In this document: one piece after another, positions 7,768 to 15,383 of the stretch
How the letters are laid out: each line of letters opens with the position of its first letter
Numbering within the stretch: the stretch's first letter is position 1
Source of the DNA: a virus
IMG/VR virus record: IMGVR_UViG_3300048839_000781
Span: 1-39,038 of that record
DNA: 39,038 nucleotides
Direction: 5' to 3' (one strand)
Program-made: the position numbers and the translations under genes
Notes under the pieces: model-generated
Database searches by the model: none
Seen by the model: only the letters and a program-made list of their open reading frames with translations
Told to the model about the DNA's origin: nothing

Positions 7768-9269
7768 ATTGCTCTTATTTTTGGTTTGGCTATTCGCTGT
7801 TTGAGGGCGAATGCGTGTTCTGCTAATGCCCAGCTGTCTGGGTAGTCATCGTGATAGGACTGTCCCGACTCGTCTTCTGGATGGTGACAGCTTAGGAATT
7901 GACCTTTGTATTCCTTCTGCAAGTCCAGAAGTTGTTGGCGCATCTTCTTTAATTCTAGCGTATCAGTTTGCGGAATGGCAGTCAATCTGTTTGTGACCGT
8001 TTGCATGAGGTTTGTGTATATCATGTCTTTTCCTGGTAGGCTGAACTTTACCTCGAAGAGTCCGCTTCGCTCGTCCTTGTATTTGGTGTGCGTCTTGAAG
8101 AAGTCGGGCATGAAACTGCCTTGTCCGGTGGAGTCTATTCCTATCCCTACTACCTTGAAGTAGTCGAACATTCCTTTGCCGGTCTTCTTGCCTTCCACTG
8201 TGTCGTATCCGGACATGATGGTGAATTGCTCGCTGTAGTTGGTTCCGTGTAGTTCCAGCAGGGCGACCAGTTCCTTCCATTGGGTCTTCTCATTCCAGCG
8301 CACTATTGTCACGACGGTTGAGTCTGGGTGTTTGGCGGTGTCTACTCCGGCGTAGCATTCGCTCTCGCGGTCTTCGTCTAGTAGTTGCGGTGTCCAGTAT
8401 TGTTTTTTGTTTTCTCCGTCCAGATAGAGGTATGGTTTGGTCATGTCCTCCCAGTCCTGGGCGCTCATGAATTGTCCGGCTTCCAGCTTCCACTTTAGTT
8501 GGTACTGGGTTTGCAGGGCTACGTCCTCGGGTCCGACGTCTGCTAGTTTTTTGTTGTAGTGCCTCTCGTACAGGAGATGTCTTGGGTTGCCGTCCTGTTC
8601 GAACTTCTGCCGGCGGATCTCGATCACTCGCTCTGCTGGGTAGCTGGGATGTTTGGGTTTGGCGTCTATCAGGTTTTTGAAGTAGTTTTTTTGATACCAT
8701 GCCACGCCGACGCTTATCTGTGGTGCGTTGGTTGAGGCTCCCATTGGCTCGGCTTTGTTTTTCTTTTGGGCGTCGATGATCTTGTGCGCTTCCTCGTAGA
8801 TTATGAGGTCTGCTGATTTGGACTCCGGATTGCTGGTTGGGGTCAGTGGGAAGATGTAGCAGAAGGAGCCGTTGGTTATCTGGAGGGTTGTTTGGTTTGA
8901 TTCCTGGGCGTCGACGATGTTTCCCCAGCCTTTGTGCTTCAGCTTGCCGAGGTATGCTTTCAGGCGGTCGAAGTCGGTTTTGGCTTGCTCTTTTTGCGGA
9001 CTGAATATGATTATGCGTATCGGTGCTTCATATCCCCAGAAGCGTTTGGTCAGGCTTTTGGCGAAGGTCATCAGAAATGCGACCGTACACACGATTGCCT
9101 CTGTCTTCCCTGCTTGCCGTGAGATTTCGATCGGGATCTCCTCTCCGGTCTGCTCCAGCAGGGTTTCGATGATGGCGTCGCTTATTTCGGTCTGGTATTC
9201 GTAGAACTCAATTCCTAGCTCGTTTTCTACGAAGTAGTCGCGCTGGTCTAGTACATCTTGGATTGTCAT
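7764..9269 (-). CDS. terL: Terminase large subunit (packaging ATPase and nuclease)
   Basis: A protein of 501 residues that packages DNA into the head. The ATPase domain carries a Walker A-like SRQAGKT at residues 50-56 and a Walker B with catalytic Glu in ADLIIYEE (153-160). The RNase H-like nuclease domain shows acidic residues in YAGVDTAK (Asp310), GIGIDSTGQG (Asp379) and HDDYPDSW (473-480). Length is normal for the family. The ATG overlaps the TGA of the small subunit, so the two are probably translationally coupled. The headful or cos type of packaging cannot be told from the sequence by eye. Confidence 0.93.
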   Translation of the reverse strand: MTIQDVLDQRDYFVENELGIEFYEYQTEISDAIIETLLEQTGEEIPIEISRQAGKTEAIVCTVAFLMTFAKSLTKRFWGYEAPIRIIIFSPQKEQAKTDFDRLKAYLGKLKHKGWGNIVDAQESNQTTLQITNGSFCYIFPLTPTSNPESKSADLIIYEEAHKIIDAQKKNKAEPMGASTNAPQISVGVAWYQKNYFKNLIDAKPKHPSYPAERVIEIRRQKFEQDGNPRHLLYERHYNKKLADVGPEDVALQTQYQLKWKLEAGQFMSAQDWEDMTKPYLYLDGENKKQYWTPQLLDEDRESECYAGVDTAKHPDSTVVTIVRWNEKTQWKELVALLELHGTNYSEQFTIMSGYDTVEGKKTGKGMFDYFKVVGIGIDSTGQGSFMPDFFKTHTKYKDERSGLFEVKFSLPGKDMIYTNLMQTVTNRLTAIPQTDTLELKKMRQQLLDLQKEYKGQFLSCHHPEDESGQSYHDDYPDSWALAEHAFALKQRIAKPKIRAI

Positions 9270-9727
9270 TCATCTTTATTATCGTTGTTTTGCTTCCGGT
9301 TTTCGAACCATTCGGTGATTCGCTCCGCGTGGTCCTCCGGATCGCTTACTTCGATTTTCTCCGGCGCCTTGAGTCCTGCTCTGTCCAGTAGGTCTCGGGC
9401 TGCTCGGGCTGCTTCTTTGGGATTGGTCCGGATGAGGGTTAGCATGGTCTCCTGCACAGTTAGGGCTTCAGCGATTCTTTTTTTGATCCTTGCTCTGCCT
9501 TCCTTCTCGATGTCGGCTATTCGTCCGGCTTCCCAGTATTCGTAGTGTTCGTACCACTTGCCTTCTCTGGCGAAGCATTTTTTGATCCACGACTCGCTGT
9601 AGCCGGTCTTCTGGCTTATGTTCTGGTAGGTCTCTCCGTCGAACTTCAGCTCGAATGCCATTTGCTTTTTGCCGTTGAGTTTCGGGAAGACGATTTCCGG
9701 TTGTTTGTCAGGTGTTTTTTGCTCCAT
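9266..9727 (-). CDS. terS: Terminase small subunit
   Basis: A protein of 153 residues that should recognise phage DNA for packaging. A helix-turn-helix is visible in ISQKTGYSESWIKKCFAREG, and a helical oligomerisation region follows, ending in charged residues. I chose the ATG at 9727 (MEQKTPDKQ) because it has AAAAGGA five to six bases upstream and the common ACT start context. An in-frame ATG at 9766 would add 13 residues and overlap the end of the frameshifted replication gene. The gene lies directly before the large subunit, with an ATGA overlap. Confidence 0.8.
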   Translation of the reverse strand: MEQKTPDKQPEIVFPKLNGKKQMAFELKFDGETYQNISQKTGYSESWIKKCFAREGKWYEHYEYWEAGRIADIEKEGRARIKKRIAEALTVQETMLTLIRTNPKEAARAARDLLDRAGLKAPEKIEVSDPEDHAERITEWFENRKQNNDNKDE

Positions 9728-9749
9728 AGTTCCTTTTAGTTCGGATTGG

Positions 9750-9760
9750 TGTCCTATTCC
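9750..9760 (-). promoter_or_regulatory. Partial copy of the operator-like element
   Basis: The plus-strand text tgtcctattcc is an exact 11-base match to the core of the element at 27468-27484. It lies just ahead of the small terminase start at 9727. Its role is inferred from similarity only. Confidence 0.3.
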
Positions 9761-9767
9761 CATCATA

Positions 9768-10564
9768 TCATTTTTGCTTCCGGTAGTGTCCTACGAGCCA
9801 GTAGAAGTATTTTTCTGGGTCCTTCTTGGCTCCGGCGTCGGCTATGTTGCTGTATGCTCGCTGGCAGAGGCTTGGGTATAGTTTGAAGATCCGGAACCAC
9901 TTGCCGGTGGGTTTTCCACTTATCCCCAGAGTTTTCCACATTCTTGCTGCTTCGTCTTGCCATTGGTGGGTTACGTTCCCTTTAGTGGGCTTGGGGATCT
10001 GGTACGTGCTTAGGAGGTTTCCGATCGAGGTGGTTGGTCCTCCTCGTTTTGAGTCTTTTTTTTTACGACAGCTCTGCTGTTATTTAATAACTTAGCTTTA
10101 CTTAACTTAACTTCCTCCTCGGATTGTGACGTGACGTTACGTGACGTTACGGATTGGGACGGGGCGTTGTTTTCCAGCATGGTTTTTAGTATCTCCTCGG
10201 CTTGATCCCAGTTCTCTCTTGGGCTTCCTTTGTAATCAAATTCTATTATGGTTTGGGGATTGATGTCTTTGCGTCTCGTTTGGTTTTTGTAGTGGTCGGT
10301 GATTAGATAGTACGATTTGTTACGCCACGTTACGTCGCGTACCAGTCCGTTACGTATCATTTGCGTGACCCATTCGTCGACTTGGGCTTCGGTCACTTCG
10401 AGCATTGGAACTACTTTTGCTTTGATCGTCTTGGGGCTTCCTTGAATGAATCCTAGATTGTCCGCGTGGGGTAGCATCCATGTGTAGAGGAGCTGCCCTC
10501 CTATGGGTAGTTCGGCTACCTTCTCGCTTATGGATATTTTGCTATCGAGCAGTGCTTTACTCAT
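9768..10564 (-). CDS. Replication initiator/DnaD-like protein, long form through -1 frameshift
   Basis: The frame from ATG 10564 gives 170 codons up to an A AAA AAG site (10061-10055). A -1 shift there opens 95 further codons and ends at the TGA at 9770-9768, giving 265 residues. The added part looks like real protein: it holds WQDEAARMWKTLGISGKPTG, KWFRIFKLYPSLCQRAYSN and DPEKYFYWLVGHY, rich in Trp, Tyr and Phe and without stop codons. It could form a C-terminal domain. It fills what would otherwise be an empty stretch of nearly 300 bases in a tightly packed genome. The alternative is a homopolymer sequencing error in the A9 run that splits one ordinary gene. Confidence 0.7.
10010..10564 (-). 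CDS. Replication initiator/DnaD-like protein, short (0-frame) form
   Basis: A protein of 184 residues, beginning MSKALLDSKISISEKVAELP. The N-terminal 90 residues look like a winged-helix region found in phage replication initiators (GQLLYTWMLPHADNLGF, then VDEWVTQMIRNGLVRDVTW and YYLITDHYKNQTRRKDI). The middle is polar and probably a linker. Read without frameshift, it ends 14 residues after the slippery run. Host polymerase and helicase recruitment is the likely role because the phage has no obvious helicase or primase. The gene follows the ParB-methyltransferase and has a palindrome and TATAAA box upstream. Confidence 0.65.
   Translation of the reverse strand: MSKALLDSKISISEKVAELPIGGQLLYTWMLPHADNLGFIQGSPKTIKAKVVPMLEVTEAQVDEWVTQMIRNGLVRDVTWRNKSYYLITDHYKNQTRRKDINPQTIIEFDYKGSPRENWDQAEEILKTMLENNAPSQSVTSRNVTSQSEEEVKLSKAKLLNNSRAVVKKKTQNEEDQPPRSETS
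10027..10061 (-). other. Programmed -1 frameshift signal (A AAA AAG plus hairpin)
   Basis: The heptamer A AAA AAG is in the correct phase of the 0 frame (10061-10055), as in dnaX. Nine bases later comes a hairpin at 10045-10027: arms GAGG/CCTC, an A-A mismatch, GG/CC, and the loop ACCAA. Heptamer, spacing and stem together are the standard arrangement for -1 frameshifting. Confidence 0.65.
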
Positions 10565-10571
10565 TATGTAT

Positions 10572-10604
10572 TTTATATCAGTTTTAGTGGGATATTGCTA
10601 TCCC
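10572..10604 (-). promoter_or_regulatory. Palindromic operator and -10-like box before the replication gene
   Basis: GGGATAGCAATATCCC (10604-10589) is a perfect inverted repeat with a four-base centre. A TATAAA box (10577-10572) lies seven bases before the ATG at 10564. The -35 position 17 bp upstream (TAGCAA, 10600-10595) is weak and lies inside the palindrome. A regulator bound there could control this gene, as activator or repressor. Confidence 0.45.
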
Positions 10605-10608
10605 TTTT

Positions 10609-12009
10609 TTACACTGTGGAGAGCTTGCGTGCTGTTTCGCCTGTTAGGGTTTCCCATCGCTTTATTATCACATCGACGTATCTTGGGTCGAGTTCCATCA
10701 TGTTGCAGGACCGGCTTGTTTGCTCGGCTGCTATCAGTGTTGATCCGGACCCTCCGAAGGGATCTAGAATGGTGTCTCCTCGCTCGCTGGATGCCCGTAG
10801 CGCCTTGCTTACAAGTTTTACCGGCTTCATGGTCGGGTGCTGGTCATTCTTTTGCGGTTTGTTGACTTCCCAGATGTCCACGGTGTCTCGCTTCCTTTGC
10901 ACTTCGCCTTCGATCTGTCCTTTGATTTTTAGGGTGAAGAGTCCGAGGTTTAGTATTGTGTAGCCGTCTTCGAACTTTGGCTTTACTGATTCGAGATTTG
11001 TCCAGACGTTTGGTTCGTCGCGGTATCCGGCGTGGTACTTGTCTCCTTTGGCGTTCCAGCCGTAGAGGATTGGTTCGTACATATTTTGCCAGTCGGCTCC
11101 GCTTATGTTGAAGGTGTTTTTGACCCAGATTATGTAGCTTTGGTAGTGTCCGCCGGCGTCCACGAATGCTGGGTGTAGGTTGTACAGCTCTGCCGGACTC
11201 ATGCAGACGTAGAATGCTCCGGTCGTTACCTTCATCATTTCGCTTAGGCTGTCTGTTAGGAATTGCCGGAATGCTTGGGCGGTCATTTTGTCGTTGAGGA
11301 TGCCGTCTCGCTTTTGTCCTGGCTGTCCTTGGTAGTCGATGTTGTAGGGTGGGTCGGTGAATACCATTCGGGCGGTCTTGCCGTCCATGAGTGCTTCGTA
11401 GTGTTTGGGGTTTGTTGCGTCTCCGCAGATTAGCCGGTGGCGTCCTAGCTGGTATAGCTCTCCTAGCTTGCTGGTTGCGACGGTTGGCAGGTCCGGTACT
11501 TCGTCTTCGGGTGGTGGTTCGGCGAACTTGTCCAGTAGAGACGATAGCTTGCTTAGGGGGGCTAGGTTTACTTTGAATAGGTCGAGGTCGACGTTTTGCA
11601 GGAGCTTTAGTTTCTCTGCCAAGGCTTGCTGGTCGTACTCTGCGATGTGGTCGTTGTCTGCCAGCGCGTATTCCATGCGTTGGTCTTCGTCCTTTGGGTA
11701 GACTATCTCGACGCTGGTGTACTCAAATCCCATGGCTTCGTACTTTGCTCGCCGGTGGTTTCCTCCTAGGATCTGACCGTTTTCTTCTGCTATCAGTCCT
11801 TTGAATTGTCCGAGCTTCCTTATCATTTTTTCGAGGCGTGCCATGTCCTCGGGGGTGCTGGTCTTCGGGTTATCTTCCCAGTTGAAGAGCATTTTTATCG
11901 GCACGACGCGTTTGTAGTCTCCGTCTATGATGAGATTTTGCTGATAGATTTTTAATCTCTCAGCTTCGTCTGGAAACTCTTTTTTGAAGTTGTATTCTGT
12001 TAGTTTCAT
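10609..12009 (-). CDS. ParB-domain DNA methyltransferase (DPPY, adenine/cytosine-N type)
   Basis: A protein of 466 residues that should methylate DNA from S-adenosylmethionine. Residues 35-160 form a ParB/Srx-like N-terminal domain (GGNHRRAKYEAMG near 82-94). The methylase domain has the catalytic motif TDPPYN (residues 218-223) and, near the C terminus, the SAM-binding motif DPFGGSGST (416-424). DPPY before the FGGSG motif is the beta-class order, which acts on N6-adenine or N4-cytosine. Proteins of this combination occur in many phages and plasmids as orphan methylases. It may protect phage DNA from host restriction. No partner restriction gene is visible. Confidence 0.88.
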   Translation of the reverse strand: MKLTEYNFKKEFPDEAERLKIYQQNLIIDGDYKRVVPIKMLFNWEDNPKTSTPEDMARLEKMIRKLGQFKGLIAEENGQILGGNHRRAKYEAMGFEYTSVEIVYPKDEDQRMEYALADNDHIAEYDQQALAEKLKLLQNVDLDLFKVNLAPLSKLSSLLDKFAEPPPEDEVPDLPTVATSKLGELYQLGRHRLICGDATNPKHYEALMDGKTARMVFTDPPYNIDYQGQPGQKRDGILNDKMTAQAFRQFLTDSLSEMMKVTTGAFYVCMSPAELYNLHPAFVDAGGHYQSYIIWVKNTFNISGADWQNMYEPILYGWNAKGDKYHAGYRDEPNVWTNLESVKPKFEDGYTILNLGLFTLKIKGQIEGEVQRKRDTVDIWEVNKPQKNDQHPTMKPVKLVSKALRASSERGDTILDPFGGSGSTLIAAEQTSRSCNMMELDPRYVDVIIKRWETLTGETARKLSTV

Positions 12010-12125
12010 AAGTTTTACCGCATATTTCCTGTTCTATCCCCTCCCCTCCCCTCTCGACCGCTTACTCCTCTCTCACGCCTGAGAAACCTCAAAACGTGGT
12101 GCGGAGGAGTGGAGTGGGGGAGTGG
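12010..12125 (-). other. Gap with G-rich tract, small inverted repeat and operator-like core
   Basis: This gap of 116 bases precedes the methyltransferase. On the transcribed strand it holds three GGGG runs separated by single A, just before GGGATAGAACAGG. The latter corresponds to the 11-base core of the operator-like element (12030-12040, ten of eleven matches). A five-base inverted repeat (TCTCA/TGAGA) lies at about 12072-12085. I see no T-run after it, so it is not a terminator, and no clear -35/-10 pair. Confidence 0.35.
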
Positions 12126-12263
12126 TCATTCCTTTTTACCGCAGTCGTCGCAGTACCACTTGCCGTTGATGTGTCCTTCCATCTCTCCGCCGCAGTCTCC
12201 GCATTTGCCTTGCAGAAACCAGACTAGTCTCGTGATCCATTTCGGGATCGGGATCTCTACCAT
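12126..12263 (-). CDS. Zinc ribbon microprotein, 45 residues
   Basis: A short gene whose product, starting MVEIPIPKWITRLVWFLQGK, ends in two CxxC pairs: CGDC at residues 21-24 and CDDC at 38-41. This is a compact zinc ribbon. The ATG overlaps the last seven bases of the dehydrogenase gene, so the two are likely co-translated. The N-terminal half is hydrophobic and aromatic and may contact a membrane or partner protein. The function is unknown. The conserved Cys spacing and the overlap argue that it is a real gene. Confidence 0.7.
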   Translation of the reverse strand: MVEIPIPKWITRLVWFLQGKCGDCGGEMEGHINGKWYCDDCGKKE

Positions 12264-13219
12264 GCCTTGTCCTCCGGTAGGAGGGGAATGGTGTTTTTAA
12301 CGTCTTTTCTCATTCGGGCGTTCATTTCGAGGAGGAACTCTACCAGCTCCAGCGGTTGTCCGGCTTCTCGCGCGTATACCGCTATGGCGTTTAGGTCTTT
12401 GGGGAGACACTTGCCACTGAAGCCTGGGTTGTCTTCGTATGCCAGCGTGTGGCTTCTGCCTATCCGTGGGTCGTCCAGCCATGCTTCTCTTAGGGTTAGG
12501 TAGTCGACTCCGGTTGCTCGGCATAGTCTTGCCCAGTCGTTGACGAACATTACTTTGGTTGCGAGGAAGCAGTTTTCCATGTACTTGCAGTATTCGGCGG
12601 TCAGGCTGTCCATCTGTCTTATCCGGCAGTTGGCGTGGAGGACTTTGGACCAGCATTCGGCTGCTTTGCGTACCGCTTCCGGCTTGCCTCCTAGGATGAT
12701 GAAGGGATCGCGCTGGGGTTCCACGAGTGGGTGTCCTAGCGTCTCTCCGACGTATTCCGGTTGCATCACTACTTTGGTGTTGTACTTTTCTGCGAGGCGG
12801 TCGGTGGTTCCTGGTGTTACGGTGCTTCTGATGATGAACAGATCGACGTGTTCGTGCCATCGCTCGATTGCCTGTTCTACCATGCTGGTGTCGCAGGAGC
12901 CGTCTTTATTCATTGGGCTTGGTGTGCTTATGAATGCGACGTCCCATCTGGTGTCTGCTTCGGCGCCGTTGTAGCCTTTGATCAAACTTTTTGAACCGTC
13001 CTTGTCGTAGGGTTCGAATCTTTGGTAGCGGTTTTCCTCCGGCAGTCTGTCGGCATGGGAGAATCGCAGGAGCAGTCCTGAGTTTGGGGTCCAGATGTCT
13101 GCTTGGGTGAAATACTTATGGACGAATTGACCGACCCAGCCATAGCCGATCAGCAAGGTTTTCGGTTCCTTGTTTATTACGTCGCTGTGAGACTCCGGTT
13201 TGCCGAGCTTACTCTGCAT
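12257..13219 (-). CDS. UDP-glucose/GDP-mannose dehydrogenase family protein, short form
   Basis: A protein of 320 residues. The NAD-binding motif GYGWVG is at residues 25-30, STPSPMN at 98-104 and STVTPGTT at 132-139. The central domain has KYMENCFLATKVMFVN (about 212-227) and the catalytic Cys271 in SGKCLPKD. These are the active-site elements of enzymes that oxidise a sugar nucleotide to a uronic acid. Typical members have about 430 residues with a third, nucleotide-sugar-binding domain; here the protein stops soon after the central domain. The enzyme may use an atypical substrate or need a partner. It is the last large gene of the glycan cassette, with a good Shine-Dalgarno (GGGAGGG). Confidence 0.85.
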   Translation of the reverse strand: MQSKLGKPESHSDVINKEPKTLLIGYGWVGQFVHKYFTQADIWTPNSGLLLRFSHADRLPEENRYQRFEPYDKDGSKSLIKGYNGAEADTRWDVAFISTPSPMNKDGSCDTSMVEQAIERWHEHVDLFIIRSTVTPGTTDRLAEKYNTKVVMQPEYVGETLGHPLVEPQRDPFIILGGKPEAVRKAAECWSKVLHANCRIRQMDSLTAEYCKYMENCFLATKVMFVNDWARLCRATGVDYLTLREAWLDDPRIGRSHTLAYEDNPGFSGKCLPKDLNAIAVYAREAGQPLELVEFLLEMNARMRKDVKNTIPLLPEDKAW

Positions 13220-13484
13220 ATTCTGCCCTCCCTAGAGAGACCAGCTCCTCAGCCTTTTGGCTGTCTGTCGTCCACTTGTCGCCTTTTTTTGCGACGTCAC
13301 GGTAGTCGGTCTTCATTTTTACCGTTCGTGTTTGGTATTGACCTTCTTTTTTCTCCGCGTCTCTTTGGTCGTTATCCTTGGACGTGGTTTCTTTTTGCTG
13401 GGCTTGCTTCCATGCTGGCTGGCTTCCTCCTTTAGGGGTTGCTTGCATGATTTTTTCCCTTCGTTGTTGTGATTGGCTTTTCAT
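13209..13484 (-). CDS. Hypothetical hydrophilic protein, 91 residues
   Basis: I do not recognise this protein. It is very rich in Gln, Lys, Asp and Glu (for example QQRREKIMQATPKGGSQPAW), with no hydrophobic core in the first 60 residues. The end, TDSQKAEELVSLGRAEYAE, could form one helix and resembles the tails of small phage proteins with a conserved Ala-Glu terminus. It has a near-perfect Shine-Dalgarno (AAAGGAGGTGA), one of the best in the window, so it may be made in quantity. It overlaps the next gene by 11 bases and the previous one by 4. Confidence 0.7.
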   Translation of the reverse strand: MKSQSQQRREKIMQATPKGGSQPAWKQAQQKETTSKDNDQRDAEKKEGQYQTRTVKMKTDYRDVAKKGDKWTTDSQKAEELVSLGRAEYAE

Positions 13485-14329
13485 AGTGTCTCACCTCCTT
13501 TTGTTTTTATAATGTTTTGTATTAGCTCGAGGTATTGCGGTCCGCTTTGTTTGACGTGGTGCTTCTCGATTACTTCATTGTAGCGCATTTCGACTTCCTT
13601 TGTCCTCTCCTCGGGGTCCATGAATCGCTCGAGTTCCTCGGGACTGGTTGCTACCGGCATTTTTAGCGCCCAGCTTGTCAGGGTCTTGTTTGGCGATTTG
13701 AACTTGTGGCGCCGGTCCTTGGTGAAGTCGGGGAGGAGGACGATGTCGTGTTTGATCAGCTCCTCGTTTAGGGTTTCGTATTTGAAGTCAATGTTTATGT
13801 CGGCGTTCCGGTAAGGTCGCTCGCTTATCACGGCTAGGCTTAGGAGCATGTCTTTTAGTGGGATGAGGGTTTGCTCCAGCACGACTTGGTTGCTTGAGTA
13901 GCCGAACCAAACGACGCTTCTGGCTTTGCCGATGTGTTCTTCCTTTACCGGCGTGTGTTCTTCCGGATCGATGCGGTCGGGGATTATGACGACCGGCTTG
14001 TCTGTCAGTTGCACGAGGAAGTCTCGCAGGGCTTTGGTTGGGACCGTGAAGGCGTCTACCAGCTCGGTTAGTTCGGTTATCGGTCTGCCGTCCATCCAGT
14101 CGGGGTCGCAGATGTCGAATATCTTTACTCCTTTGAATTGCTCCATGTGTTTTTTGTAGTAGGCTTTTTGGTAGATTACCGCGTCGTATCGCACGCCGTC
14201 GTAGAACTCCTCTATCTCTGGGCAGTATTTGCGGACCCAGCGTCCCCTGATCCGGCTTGATCCTACTTGGTTTTCTTTGCGGTTGTCGTATTTTTCCATG
14301 TCGAGCATGGCGATTTTTAGGTTTTTCAT
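13481..14329 (-). CDS. Putative glycosyltransferase-like protein
   Basis: A protein of 282 residues starting MKNLKIAMLDMEKYDNRKEN. The layout suggests a GT-B-like Rossmann protein: an early YDAVIYQKAYYKKHMEQFKG, a middle KPVVIIPDRIDPEEHTPVKE, then KARSVVWFGYSSNQVVLEQT, which resembles the start of the second domain of family 4 transferases. Later DIVLLPDFTKDRRHKFKSPN and LTSWALKMPVATSPEELERF fit the nucleotide-sugar-binding region. Catalytic residues cannot be assigned with certainty. I chose the ATG at 14329, which overlaps the preceding TGA; a longer open frame further upstream is a shadow of the neighbouring gene. Confidence 0.6.
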   Translation of the reverse strand: MKNLKIAMLDMEKYDNRKENQVGSSRIRGRWVRKYCPEIEEFYDGVRYDAVIYQKAYYKKHMEQFKGVKIFDICDPDWMDGRPITELTELVDAFTVPTKALRDFLVQLTDKPVVIIPDRIDPEEHTPVKEEHIGKARSVVWFGYSSNQVVLEQTLIPLKDMLLSLAVISERPYRNADINIDFKYETLNEELIKHDIVLLPDFTKDRRHKFKSPNKTLTSWALKMPVATSPEELERFMDPEERTKEVEMRYNEVIEKHHVKQSGPQYLELIQNIIKTKGGETL

Positions 14330-15276
14330 AGTATTGTGCTTAGGTAGTTTTGCCAGTCTGATGCCCACCTTGTAATGTTGAGCTTCTCGATCGCTGTTTG
14401 CTTTCCGCGCTGTCCTATCTCTCTGGCTTCTTTGACGCGGTTGGTTATCAGGTCTTCTATCAGGTCGGCTGCTGTTTTTGGGTTGTCCGGTACGATGAAG
14501 CCGTTTACTCCGTTTTCGATGTATTCCTCGATGTCGTGGTGTCTGGTCGTTACCACGCAGCATCCGGATAGCATGGCTTCTGTCCGGCTTCGTGGCATTG
14601 GTGATTGCCAGCCGAGGTGGACAAATACGAGGCTTCTGCCGAGGTATTCTTTGTAGTCTTCTACTGTGTGGAATTTGGTTGTTGCCATGATCCAGATTAG
14701 CTCGATGCCTCTTTCCTTTAGGATGTCCATTGTCGCGTGGAGGAGTTCTCGGCGGTAGGCTTTGTTCATTCCTCCGGCACTCATACAGGCGACGGCTCGT
14801 GGTTCTTTGGGGAGGTCTTGCCAGTCGCTTGGTTCCAGTCCGTGGATGATCGGCGTTCCCCATCCCCATTGGGCTGCTGCTTGTTTGGAGTTGGTTACCA
14901 TTGGGATGTCGCCTACCATGTCTTTTATTTTTTCGATCACTTGGTCGTTTTCGTATTGGTCGTGGTAGGGGGTCATGTGGTTTATCACGACGCGCTTCAT
15001 GCCCTCTGTTAGTTTTTTGAACTCTTGGAAGAGGAGTCCTTTGCTTATTCTCGGGTCGATGCATTGCTGGTCGATGTGGAGGATTGCGAGGTCGTAGTCT
15101 TCTGGCTTGAAGTCTATTACCATGTTCATGTTGTCCGGCTGGTTCCGGCTGGTTCCTCCCCATTCTCGGTACATATTCTGCATCAGGTCGTACTGCTTGA
15201 ATAGCTTTGCCAGCTCGTATTGGTGAGCTGTATGCCATGGGACGCCGATTACTTTTAGTTGTTTTGTGTCTGTCAT
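14326..15276 (-). CDS. Glycosyltransferase, GT-B fold (family 4-like)
   Basis: A protein of 316 residues. The C-terminal half holds the family 4 signature: SLVFVHLGWQSPMPRSRTEA, followed by MLSGCCVVTTRHHDIEEYIE and NGVNGFIVPD. The Glu of RTEAMLSGC corresponds to the conserved nucleotide-sugar-contacting Glu. The N-terminal part (DYDLAILHIDQQCIDPRISK) is the acceptor domain, with a relatively short linker. It would transfer a sugar from an activated nucleotide to an acceptor that is not known. The ATG overlaps the TGA of a 36-residue membrane peptide gene, and the end overlaps the next glycosyltransferase gene by four bases. Confidence 0.82.
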   Translation of the reverse strand: MTDTKQLKVIGVPWHTAHQYELAKLFKQYDLMQNMYREWGGTSRNQPDNMNMVIDFKPEDYDLAILHIDQQCIDPRISKGLLFQEFKKLTEGMKRVVINHMTPYHDQYENDQVIEKIKDMVGDIPMVTNSKQAAAQWGWGTPIIHGLEPSDWQDLPKEPRAVACMSAGGMNKAYRRELLHATMDILKERGIELIWIMATTKFHTVEDYKEYLGRSLVFVHLGWQSPMPRSRTEAMLSGCCVVTTRHHDIEEYIENGVNGFIVPDNPKTAADLIEDLITNRVKEAREIGQRGKQTAIEKLNITRWASDWQNYLSTIL

Positions 15277-15383
15277 ATTTTTTTCAGTATTACTAGTGCT
15301 AGGACCACTGACCAGAATACGACTCCTGCCATGATTCCGGCTATTAGCCAGATGATTTGTTCTTGTCGGCTCATTTTCTTCAT
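15273..15383 (-). CDS. Single-span membrane peptide, 36 residues
   Basis: This small product starts MKKMSRQEQ and then has one long hydrophobic stretch (IIWLIAGIMAGVVFWSVVLA, about residues 10-29) followed by ILKKI. The positive start and hydrophobic middle fit a single transmembrane helix. It overlaps the exonuclease end and the next glycosyltransferase start, both by four bases, which supports translation. It may anchor a partner to the membrane. The function is unknown. Confidence 0.65.
   Translation of the reverse strand: MKKMSRQEQIIWLIAGIMAGVVFWSVVLALVILKKI

Noticed and set aside
12072-12085. TCTCA/TGAGA inverted repeat as a terminator
   Set aside because: The stem has only five pairs and no T-run follows on either strand.
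14330-15238. Upstream extension of the 13481-14329 gene to a 585-codon frame
   Set aside because: The extension is Arg/Pro-rich and lies opposite in frame to the well-supported glycosyltransferase at 14326-15276. The ATG at 14329 overlaps the upstream stop as in neighbouring genes.
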